Assembly (NCBI GenBank): GCA_903922545.1
Contig: CAIXUE010000126.1
Coordinates: forward strand, 1-21,271
Length of the DNA stretch: 21,271 nt
Reading direction: 5' to 3'
Source: an uncultured Alphaproteobacteria bacterium
GTDB taxonomy: Bacteria > Pseudomonadota > Alphaproteobacteria > Micropepsales > Micropepsaceae
In this document: one piece after another, positions 13,505-19,911 of the stretch
Position numbering within the stretch: position 1 is the stretch's first letter
How the letters are laid out: each line of letters starts with the position of its first letter
Notes under the pieces: model-generated
Told to the model about the DNA's origin: nothing
Database searches by the model: none
What the model saw: only the letters and a program-made list of their open reading frames with translations
Made by a program: the position numbers and the translations under genes

Positions 13505-13531
13505 CCAGAACTCCCCGCCCCAGAACTCCCC
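13505..13531 (+). repeat. Direct repeat CCAGAACTCCCC x2 in the leader
   Basis: Two perfect 12-base copies (13505-13516, 13520-13531) with a 15-base period. They lie between the predicted start point and the GGAG Shine-Dalgarno site of the following gene, so they would be in the untranslated leader. Confidence 0.6.
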
Positions 13532-13542
13532 GGAGAAAGCCC

Positions 13543-14334
13543 ATGGTAACTGCCATCGTCGGAGAAAACACCGCCGCCGTGATTGAAGATGACCGTTCCG
13601 CCTTTGAATGGGGGCCGGTGCTGGCGGGCGCGGTTGTGGCTGCGGCCACGACGTTCTTTCTGGTGCTGGTGGGCGCCGCCTTGGGCCTGTCGCTGGCCGG
13701 CACGCGCAACGCCATAGGCGCGCACAGCTTTCTGACCCTGGGCGCCATCTACTTCCTGGCAGCCCAGGCGTTCGGTTTTGCCCTGGGCGGCTATATCACC
13801 GGCCGGCTGATGCGCACCCAGCCCGAAAACGAAGATGAGCATTTTCGCGCCGATGCCCATGGCCTGGCGGTATGGTCGCTGGCCGTTGTCATCGGCTTGA
13901 TGTTCGTGGGCATGGCGACAGCGGCGGGCCTCACCCAGGCTGCCGCCAGCCCCTCACAGCCCATGGCCTATTGGGCCGACCGGCTCCTGGCCGGCGCCAC
14001 GCTTGATAACTATGCCGTGCGCAACGACGAAGCCTCGCGCCTTTTGACCGCCGACATGGCCCATAGCGGCCAGATCAATCCCGAGCATGACCGGCTTGTG
14101 CGCCTGGTCGCGGTCCAGAACGCCATCCCCCTGCCCGCCGCCGAAGACCGCGTCACCATGGTCGAGAACGGCATCCATGATCAGCTGGATGCGACGCGCC
14201 GGGCGCTGCTTTACCTGGTGATGTGGACGGCCTTTGCCCTGTTGTTCGGCGGCGTCATCGCCGTCACCGCAACCGTGATGGCGCGCTTTCACGGCGAAGA
14301 TTTCAGCCTGAAACATTTCAGCCGCTCTGCGTAA
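13543..14334 (+). CDS. Four-TM membrane protein under EcfG-type control
   Basis: A 263-residue integral membrane protein of no family I can name. Hydrophobic segments: about 25-52 (GPVLAGAVVAAATTFFLVLVG), 60-88 (FLTLGAIYFLAAQAFGFALGG), 110-134 (LAVWSLAVVIGLMFVGMATAAG), and 222-250 (LLYLVMWTAFALLFGGVIAVTA). A roughly 90-residue hydrophilic region with several charged helices separates TM3 and TM4. The frame is open far upstream, but ATG 13543 is chosen because GGAGAAAGCCC precedes it and the family-like N-terminus begins there. A perfect EcfG-type promoter sits 43-68 bases upstream, so the protein is probably made under general stress. Its activity is unknown. Confidence 0.8.
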   Translation: MVTAIVGENTAAVIEDDRSAFEWGPVLAGAVVAAATTFFLVLVGAALGLSLAGTRNAIGAHSFLTLGAIYFLAAQAFGFALGGYITGRLMRTQPENEDEHFRADAHGLAVWSLAVVIGLMFVGMATAAGLTQAAASPSQPMAYWADRLLAGATLDNYAVRNDEASRLLTADMAHSGQINPEHDRLVRLVAVQNAIPLPAAEDRVTMVENGIHDQLDATRRALLYLVMWTAFALLFGGVIAVTATVMARFHGEDFSLKHFSRSA

Positions 14335-14360
14335 ACGGAAATATGCGCTGTTTTCCGTTT
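14333..14360. terminator. Bidirectional hairpin between convergent genes
   Basis: AAACGGAAA and TTTCCGTTT form a perfect 9-base stem around 10 bases. It starts in the stop codon of the four-TM gene and lies 11 bases past the HiPIP stop on the other strand. Its A/T-rich stem ends supply short T runs in both directions, so it could serve both genes. Confidence 0.5.
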
Positions 14361-14370
14361 CGGCTTTGGA

Positions 14371-14646
14371 TCAGGCCTTGGCGTAGAACTGGCACCAGCC
14401 TTCTGGCTTGATGGGATCAACGACGATTGCGCAAGACGACGGGGCCACGAAATGCGAGCAGTTGGAGCATTGCGCCCCATCCTTGGGCGTGTCCTGGTAT
14501 TTTGACAGCGCCTGCGAAAGTTTTGCCTGTTGGGCCGCGGCCTGCTGCGCCGTCAGGCAGCCGAGTGAGACAGCCGTGGCGGCGGCCAGCGGTGCACCCT
14601 TCAGAAGTGAGCGGCGCGAAATGATTTTCTTGAATGTGTCCGGCAT
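14371..14646 (-). CDS. High-potential iron-sulfur protein (HiPIP), Tat-exported
   Basis: A 91-residue periplasmic electron carrier. The four [4Fe-4S] ligands are Cys60, Cys63, Cys72 and Cys85 in the HiPIP pattern C-x2-C-x8-C-x12-C, with the usual YQDTPKDGAQCSNC start and GWC end. The leader KKIISRRSLLKGAPLAAAT is a twin-arginine signal, as known for HiPIPs, which fold before export. ATG 14646 is preferred over 14658 because GAGGGG precedes it by a few bases. It follows the CGKPTCP gene by 32 bases on the same strand and should share its promoter. HiPIPs shuttle electrons between membrane complexes and terminal enzymes, which fits the NosR-like and cytochrome genes upstream. Confidence 0.9.
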   Translation of the reverse strand: MPDTFKKIISRRSLLKGAPLAAATAVSLGCLTAQQAAAQQAKLSQALSKYQDTPKDGAQCSNCSHFVAPSSCAIVVDPIKPEGWCQFYAKA

Positions 14647-14678
14647 TTGACCCCTCATTTTATCTGTTATTCGAAGAA

Positions 14679-14960
14679 TTAGGCTGGCGCGTTCCGCAGC
14701 GCATTCAGGCAAGCATCCAGAACATCGAATTCACCGATATCGGCGATGGGCTTGTGGATGGAAATTTTCCGCACCAGCCCTTGCTGGGACATGACCATGA
14801 TCGCGGTATGCTGATTTGGGCAGGTCGGCTTGCCGCAGGCAAATTCACTGACCGATACGACGAATTCGTCAGAAAGCGTCAGGGCTTCACGGGTCCAGAA
14901 TTTGATCGCTGCGGCTCTCTCGGGATGCGAGGTACTTCCGGGTTCGGCCACCGAACTCAT
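14679..14960 (-). CDS. Conserved-looking small protein with CGKPTCP motif
   Basis: A 93-residue protein of unknown function. No signal peptide is seen. The central part VSVSEFACGKPTCPNQHTAIMVM carries Cys42 and Cys47 and is followed by VRKISIHKPIADIGEFDVLDACLNALRN, a strand-turn-helix with a conserved-looking HKP. The Cys pair could bind a metal or be redox-active; this is inference. ATG 14960 follows GGAGG with normal spacing. A TTGCAA-N17-TATAAA promoter lies just ahead, and the HiPIP gene follows 32 bases later. Cysteine motifs are shared with its neighbours only in a general sense; I do not recognise the family. Confidence 0.78.
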   Translation of the reverse strand: MSSVAEPGSTSHPERAAAIKFWTREALTLSDEFVVSVSEFACGKPTCPNQHTAIMVMSQQGLVRKISIHKPIADIGEFDVLDACLNALRNAPA

Positions 14961-14990
14961 GCGACGTTCCTCCAGCCTGCAGGCAACTGC

Positions 14991-15019
14991 TTTATAAGCC
15001 GGGCCGGGAAACCTTGCAA
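14991..15019 (-). promoter_or_regulatory. Sigma70-type promoter for the CGKPTCP-HiPIP pair
   Basis: On the - strand TTGCAA (15019-15014), exactly 17 bases, TATAAA (14996-14991). A start near 14984 leaves about 24 bases of leader before the ATG at 14960. It lets this pair be expressed apart from the upstream nosR-like operon. Confidence 0.6.
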
Positions 15020-15039
15020 ATACCGGGTGGCCCGTTTGT

Positions 15040-15570
15040 TCAAACGATCCGGGGATCGTTCGCCTTTACCTTTATCGCGCGCTTCCTGCTTCCTGGCCCC
15101 GCCTCTTCCTGGATGGAAATCCGCTCATCCTCTTCCACGACGCCCAGATCCACCGCCCGGTCTGGAAAGATCACGATGACCTTTCGCCCGATCTGCACAA
15201 AGATCGTATAGGCCTGCCCCATCGCGCCGCTGGCCATGCCGCGGATTTCCGAAAAATAAGGTTCCTCGCGCCAGGCATTGGGAAAGCCGGGATCGACATG
15301 AATGACGATCTCCATGCCGTCGGGCTTGAGCGCGACGACCAGTTTGCTGCGGGACGGCCGCCAATGCTCGCCCAGTTCGGGCCACATCAGATAGCCGCAG
15401 AAAAAAGTACGGCACGCCTGCGGCCAGTCCGGATAAATCCCACACCCCTTCCCCTGGATGCAGTGCGGGCACCATTGGCCGCTGGGATTGCCGAATTCCG
15501 GTATGGTCAACACCTTGCAGCAAAGCGTGCAGGTGCCACAGCGCCTGGGCTCTTGTACGGCATCCGTCAT
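15040..15570 (-). CDS. YkgJ-family cysteine-cluster protein
   Basis: A 176-residue cytoplasmic-looking protein of the YkgJ type (putative zinc- or iron-chelating). The N-terminus has RCGTCTLCCKVL (Cys11, 14, 17, 18), followed by WCPHCIQGKGCGIY and ACRTFFCGYL, giving the eight or more cysteines typical of the group. The C-terminal half is a mixed alpha/beta segment without motif. Its ATG overlaps the apbE stop (ATGA), so translation is coupled to the flavin transferase. A role in assembling or guarding a metal cofactor of the operon's redox proteins is inference. A stem AACGATC/GATCGTT (15043-15060) spans its last codons. Confidence 0.85.
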   Translation of the reverse strand: MTDAVQEPRRCGTCTLCCKVLTIPEFGNPSGQWCPHCIQGKGCGIYPDWPQACRTFFCGYLMWPELGEHWRPSRSKLVVALKPDGMEIVIHVDPGFPNAWREEPYFSEIRGMASGAMGQAYTIFVQIGRKVIVIFPDRAVDLGVVEEDERISIQEEAGPGSRKRAIKVKANDPRIV

Positions 15571-16613
15571 GCCCGCTCATCCCTCAGCGCAGCAAAGCTT
15601 CCATCGGACCGTGAAGCCAGCCATTCGCCATTGTCTGTGGTGATGATGGCTTTGGCGCCGGGATATTGACCAAGAATTTTTGCGGCATGTTCGCGCCCTG
15701 CGACATAGATCGACGTCGCAAGCCCGTTGGCGATCATCGCGCTGGGCGCGGTCACGGCGATGGCGGTCATGTCTCTGGCCGATAATCCAGTGCGGGGATC
15801 GAAAATGTGATGATAACGCCCCGTCTTCTCAAAGGGCGTGCCATAACCGCCCGACACAGCCAGGCCGGTATCCTCAAGATCGAGCGTCTGCCCGAATTGC
15901 GCCGGATCTTTCGGATCGCGCAGGCCAATCCGCCACGGCCGGCCATCGGGATGGCCGCCGATCAGCCTGGTCTCGCCAAGATCGGCATAGACATGGGTGA
16001 AACCCTCTTCGCCCAGCATGCCGGCGATGCGGTCGGCGATAAAACCCTGGCCGATGGAATTCAGCGTGACGCCCATCCCCGGGCGTCCAAACTTTATCCG
16101 GCGCGCGCCGATATCGATAAGGCGATAATCCACCAGCCGCTCTGCCACGCCTCTCGCGGTGGCATCGATATCAGCTGATTTGTCCCTGCCGGTCCAAAAA
16201 TGGGCCGCATAAAGCTGCCAGAGCGGCTGCACCGAGATATCGAAAGCGCCGCCGCTGAGTTCGCTGAACCGGCGGCCGGCGTCGAGCTGATCGCGCAATT
16301 CCCACGACGGGTTGTCGATGGCGCCGTCGCGATTAAGCCGCGAAATTTCGCTGTCATCGCGATAAAGACTGAAGATGCCATCCAGGCGGGCAACTTCGGC
16401 GCGGACCTGATCGATCGTGCGGCGGGCGACAGCAGGATCCTCATGCCAGAGCGCCAGCTCCGACGCCGCGCCCATGACCTCAAGCTGCCAGTCATAAAGC
16501 TTGCCGCGGGGCGCCAGCGCACGAACACCGCCGGCCAGCGCGGGCACAACAGCAGCCGCCGCAGCAATTTTGAGGAATCCGCGCCGCGAACGAAGTTTTT
16601 GATCGCCAATCAT
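15567..16613 (-). CDS. apbE: FAD:protein FMN transferase (ApbE)
   Basis: A 348-residue exported ApbE, which transfers FMN from FAD onto a Thr of target flavoproteins in the periplasm. A Tat-type leader (RSRRGFLKIAAAAAVVPALA) opens it. Family blocks seen: LDGIFSLYRDDSEISRLNR, GGAFDISVQPLW, GVTLNSIGQGFIADRI, GLAVSGGYGTPFEKTGRYHHIFDPRTG. In SAMIANGLATSIYV an Asn stands where most ApbE proteins have a metal-binding Asp, an oddity that may affect activity. ATG 16613 overlaps the nosR-like stop (ATGA); ATG 16619 is an alternative start. Its obvious substrate is the FMN-binding domain of that neighbour. In nos clusters the homologous gene is nosX. Confidence 0.92.
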   Translation of the reverse strand: MIGDQKLRSRRGFLKIAAAAAVVPALAGGVRALAPRGKLYDWQLEVMGAASELALWHEDPAVARRTIDQVRAEVARLDGIFSLYRDDSEISRLNRDGAIDNPSWELRDQLDAGRRFSELSGGAFDISVQPLWQLYAAHFWTGRDKSADIDATARGVAERLVDYRLIDIGARRIKFGRPGMGVTLNSIGQGFIADRIAGMLGEEGFTHVYADLGETRLIGGHPDGRPWRIGLRDPKDPAQFGQTLDLEDTGLAVSGGYGTPFEKTGRYHHIFDPRTGLSARDMTAIAVTAPSAMIANGLATSIYVAGREHAAKILGQYPGAKAIITTDNGEWLASRSDGSFAALRDERA

Positions 16614-18700
16614 GCCCATTCCACGCCCCCGGCGGACCGCTTGCGGATGGCGGCAAGCGGCGGACAACGCTGATCGTCAAAATACTCGACCTGACAATCC
16701 ATGCATTGAAAGCATTCGGTCATGTTGATTTTGCCGGTAACCGAAATCGCCTTCACCGGACAGGAATGTTCGCACAGATGGCACGGGCTGCCGCATTGGG
16801 GCCGCCGCTTCAGCAGATTGACAAGATGCAGCCGGCCGGCCAGCGCCAGCACACCGCCCAGCGGGCATAAAAAGCGGCAATAGGCACGCTCGGTGAAAAG
16901 GCCGATCGTCAGCAGCGCGCAGGCGTAAAAGACATAAGGCCAGGCGCGGGTAAAATGCGAGGTGATGGCGGTGTCGAAGGGTTCAATCTCCGCAACCCGC
17001 GACCAGGCATCAATCGAAAACGCGGCAAGGCCCAAAATCAGCGCCGCTGAAACATATTTTCCCAACCACAAATATTTTTGCACCCGTTCCGGCGGATTGT
17101 ATTGCGGCAGACCGATCAGCCGCGAAAACTGTCCCAGCAGTTCCTGCAGCGCGCCAAAGGGGCAAAGCCAGCCGCAAAATACACCACGCCCCAGCACCAC
17201 AAGCGAGAAGACCGTGTAGATGACGATCATCACCATCAGCGGTTCGGCAAGATAGAAGCCGAACTCAAAATGCCGGAAGGGAGCTTCCATATAGTTGACG
17301 ATATTCAGGATGGAGAGCTGGCCGCTGGCAATCCATCCTTCCCACACCACCACAAAAAGCAGGAACCCATTGCGGATGATGCGATGGGCGCGCCGCGACT
17401 GCGCCAGCTTTGTTTGAAAGGCGAGGATCAGGGTCAACAGCGTCAGCAGCGCGGCCTCAACGGCGATATTGGTCCGGGAATCGCTCCAGGCCTGTATCCA
17501 GGCTGGCGCGGGCGGCGCCGGCGGCTTCAGGATATGCGAGGCAGGGAGTTGATAATCGATCGGAAACCCAAGCGAAAAGGGCGCGCCGGCCGCCGACTTG
17601 CCCTTCACCAGCAACTCCAGCCGCCATGGCTTTAAAGGATCGAACCGGGCATTGGCCGGCAGCGTGAAAATCGCCGCATGGTCCAGGGCCTGTATGCCGT
17701 CATGGCCGCCGGTCGCGATGCCCTGATAAAGGTTGTCGGTGAACTGGTAAGTCTGGCCGCCTTGAACCACATGCAAGCGGCCGAACCGGTTCGCGCCCAC
17801 GGCCTCGTCAACAAAATCATACGGCCCTTTCGAGGCGACGAAAATCTGCCAGGCGGTGTAGATCGTGCCTTTGCCCCGCGGCGCCAGATAATTCCTGTAG
17901 TCGCTGCCCAGCACATTCCTGCCAATGGCGGCCGGCGTCGCCAGTCCCGTATAGATGTCGATATAAGTGCTGTTCTGGCCCGAAAGCGGAACATCAAGCT
18001 TGTTGCCTGCGGCTTTGCCAAGTGCGGCGGCGACATCATTGCCAGTGATGGTTTTATGGACGATCGAGCCTTCGGCGATCAGCCCGTCCCAGGACATTTG
18101 TTCGAAGCCATCCATATCGACAGCAGGCGGCGAAACCTTCGCCTTCATCAACCCGCGGCCGATCAGAACATCCTGGGCAGATTCGAAAACCGCATCGCGC
18201 ATCGCGCGTGCGCTCACCGTGGCGCCATCGACATAGTCGGGATTGAGGGCGCCGGAATTTCCGCCTTGCGACGCCAGGCCGGCTGTTCGCGCCAGAAACG
18301 TGTCAAGCTGGGGCTGGCGGATCTCGTCCTGATAGACATGCGGCTCGCGCTGAAAGATGACCTTGGCGCCGCTGATATGACCGGCCAGGTCCACGCCCGC
18401 GATCACATCAAAGGGCGTTCCGGAAAAACCGGGCGCATGCACGATATCCAGGGTTGAGAATATATAGCCGGCGATCTTGCCGCCCCGATAAACGGCGATA
18501 GCGGGCGGCTTGCCCTCCTCCGGTCCAAGCTTTTGGGCGCCCGGCCACACGACTGCCATGACTGCGGGCGTCAGACGATCCGAAAGATGTCCGGCCTGGG
18601 CATCTGCCTGTGAAGCGCCAAGAAGCATAAGGAGAAATAAAACGCCGCCGGCCGTAATTTGCCGGACGGTGACAGCGCCGCGATGTGCTGCAAGCCTCAA
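16610..18700 (-). CDS. nosR: NosR-like FMN-binding iron-sulfur membrane protein
   Basis: A 696-residue NosR-family protein. After an N-terminal signal/TM segment (about 15-35) comes a periplasmic FMN-binding domain, in which DGATVSA (158-164) offers Thr161 for covalent FMN. A second periplasmic region runs to about 430. Several TM helices follow, carrying two Cys-Pro motifs (FCGWLCPFGALQE, YCRFLCPLGG), and a C-terminal ferredoxin part has CGSPCHLCEHSCPVKAI and CFQCMDC. NosR is known to supply electrons to nitrous oxide reductase. Here no nosZ is in the window. The start is TTG 18700, overlapping the previous stop (TTGA), with GGAG 4 bases before it. The symbol marks family, not proven function. 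Confidence 0.9.
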   Translation of the reverse strand: MRLAAHRGAVTVRQITAGGVLFLLMLLGASQADAQAGHLSDRLTPAVMAVVWPGAQKLGPEEGKPPAIAVYRGGKIAGYIFSTLDIVHAPGFSGTPFDVIAGVDLAGHISGAKVIFQREPHVYQDEIRQPQLDTFLARTAGLASQGGNSGALNPDYVDGATVSARAMRDAVFESAQDVLIGRGLMKAKVSPPAVDMDGFEQMSWDGLIAEGSIVHKTITGNDVAAALGKAAGNKLDVPLSGQNSTYIDIYTGLATPAAIGRNVLGSDYRNYLAPRGKGTIYTAWQIFVASKGPYDFVDEAVGANRFGRLHVVQGGQTYQFTDNLYQGIATGGHDGIQALDHAAIFTLPANARFDPLKPWRLELLVKGKSAAGAPFSLGFPIDYQLPASHILKPPAPPAPAWIQAWSDSRTNIAVEAALLTLLTLILAFQTKLAQSRRAHRIIRNGFLLFVVVWEGWIASGQLSILNIVNYMEAPFRHFEFGFYLAEPLMVMIVIYTVFSLVVLGRGVFCGWLCPFGALQELLGQFSRLIGLPQYNPPERVQKYLWLGKYVSAALILGLAAFSIDAWSRVAEIEPFDTAITSHFTRAWPYVFYACALLTIGLFTERAYCRFLCPLGGVLALAGRLHLVNLLKRRPQCGSPCHLCEHSCPVKAISVTGKINMTECFQCMDCQVEYFDDQRCPPLAAIRKRSAGGVEWA

Positions 18701-19224
18701 TGTGCTCCAGCCGGCTTGATGACGCTATATTGAACATAGCAGCCAGACTGGTTGAGCACTGTGTAGGTCACGTTATTTTGGCTTTTCTGATCCCGCCAGG
18801 TCTCGATGGTATATTGCATATGGGCCGAGCCGCCGCCTTGTGGCGGGCCGTAAGCGGACTTCACACTGGCAAGAAGATCATGGCACCCCCCCTGATCCAT
18901 AGGCATGTCCATACCGCCCATATCCATGCCCATATCCGCGCCAGCGCGTTTGTCCTTCAGGACGAGGGTTACAGATGAGAGCTTGTCGGCCGCGTCGAAG
19001 CCAAATTGGGCTTCAAAGGAAAATTTTCCGCTTTTGTATGGCGCGACCAGCCTGGTGATATAGCCGTTGCTGTCCGGGCTAGGATCGGAGCTTTTTTTCG
19101 CGCCGTGTTTGGCGGCGCCCGCCACCTGCTCAGGCGTCATGCCCCACTTGGTGTATTCCCAGTCCGCCTTCGCGGCACTGGCGCCAAGACAGACGAACGC
19201 AAGCGCAATTCCAAGGCGTTTCAT
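18697..19224 (-). CDS. Exported Met-rich protein upstream of nosR-like gene
   Basis: A 175-residue exported protein of unknown family. ATG 19224 follows AGGAGG and gives a signal peptide (MKRLGIALAFVCLGASAAKA). The mature part starts DWEYTKWGMTPEQVAGAA, continues with a beta-rich region, and has a Met-rich loop MGMDMGGMDMPM at residues 98-109 (Met98, 100, 102, 105, 107, 109), then CHDLL and NQSGCYVQY with two further cysteines. Alternating Met residues of this kind bind Cu(I) in copper-handling proteins; that it does so here is inference. Its stop overlaps the nosR-like start, so the two are translationally coupled. A terminator separates it from the sox-like genes upstream. Confidence 0.82.
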   Translation of the reverse strand: MKRLGIALAFVCLGASAAKADWEYTKWGMTPEQVAGAAKHGAKKSSDPSPDSNGYITRLVAPYKSGKFSFEAQFGFDAADKLSSVTLVLKDKRAGADMGMDMGGMDMPMDQGGCHDLLASVKSAYGPPQGGGSAHMQYTIETWRDQKSQNNVTYTVLNQSGCYVQYSVIKPAGAH

Positions 19225-19276
19225 TGGGCCGTCCTCCTGGATCATGCGAAAGCCAAGGTACCGCATGCAAGGCTTC

Positions 19277-19312
19277 AAAAACAAATGTGGCGCAATTGCT
19301 TGCGCCACATTT
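19277..19312 (-). terminator. Intrinsic terminator after the soxCD-like pair
   Basis: A perfect 13-base stem (AAATGTGGCGCAA / TTGCGCCACATTT) with a 4-base loop is followed on the - strand by G and five Ts (19281-19277). It lies 29 bases after the cytochrome stop and should end most transcripts of the soxCD-like pair before the Met-rich gene. Confidence 0.85.
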
Positions 19313-19341
19313 CACGTCAGAACCTGCCAAACAATTCGGGG

Positions 19342-19911
19342 CTAATAGGGGAAACCCGCAAACCTGCCCGATTTGGGCTTCCAATCCGGCACCCGGGCCC
19401 ATTCATTGGCGCTCATCGGCATTTTGACCTTGGCCAGATTGTCCTGGTCCAGGACCTGATCCTCGGGAATGATCTTGTTGATGGCCAGCAGATAGGCCGT
19501 CAACGAATAGACCTCATTGGGGGTCAGCGTTCCTTCATTTCCCAGCGGCATGCCGCGATGAATGAAATCCCAAACAATGGTCGCATCCGGCGCCTTCACG
19601 GGTATGCCGTCGCCGCCTGCGCCGCGATCCCAGGGGTCAACCTCCGGGCCTTTCTTGGCCAGCAGATTGGGCGCCGATGTCGTCCCGCCCGCGCCTTCGG
19701 GTCCGTGACAAACGACACAGTTCTTCGACGTGAAAAGCGCTTTGCCTTCCGCGGCGGTGCCATGACCTGCGGGAAGATTTCCGCCTGCCGGACTGATGGT
19801 GATGTCCTGGGCAAGTTCTGCTGCGCTGGGCGCATGCCCCACATTATAGGTTTGCGCGAACGCGGCGCCTGCCAGCACCAGAAAAACCGGAACGATCTTA
19901 AGCGAGCCCAT
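19342..19911 (-). CDS. SoxD-like monoheme cytochrome c
   Basis: A 189-residue exported cytochrome c. A signal peptide (MGSLKIVPVFLVLAGAAFAQ) precedes the segment that resembles the first domain of SoxD (GHAPSAAELAQDITISPAGGNLPAGHG). Heme motif CVVCH is at 65-69 and the likely axial Met121 is in HRGMPLG. LTPNEVYSLTAYLLAINKIIPEDQVLD is also SoxD-like. Classical Paracoccus SoxD has two heme domains; this protein has only one. Its start overlaps the 3' end of the soxC-like gene by 14 bases, so the two are coupled and probably form a dehydrogenase-cytochrome complex in the periplasm, taking electrons from the molybdenum site. Confidence 0.9.
   Translation of the reverse strand: MGSLKIVPVFLVLAGAAFAQTYNVGHAPSAAELAQDITISPAGGNLPAGHGTAAEGKALFTSKNCVVCHGPEGAGGTTSAPNLLAKKGPEVDPWDRGAGGDGIPVKAPDATIVWDFIHRGMPLGNEGTLTPNEVYSLTAYLLAINKIIPEDQVLDQDNLAKVKMPMSANEWARVPDWKPKSGRFAGFPY

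Noticed and set aside
12937..13542. Long N-terminal extension of the four-TM membrane protein
   Set aside because: It runs antisense through the YflT-like gene and across the promoter. The ATG at 13543 has a good Shine-Dalgarno site and begins the membrane-protein-like sequence.
16610..18700. Nitrous oxide respiration operon
   Set aside because: NosR-like and ApbE genes alone do not make the pathway; no nosZ, nosD, nosF, nosY or nosL is present in the window.
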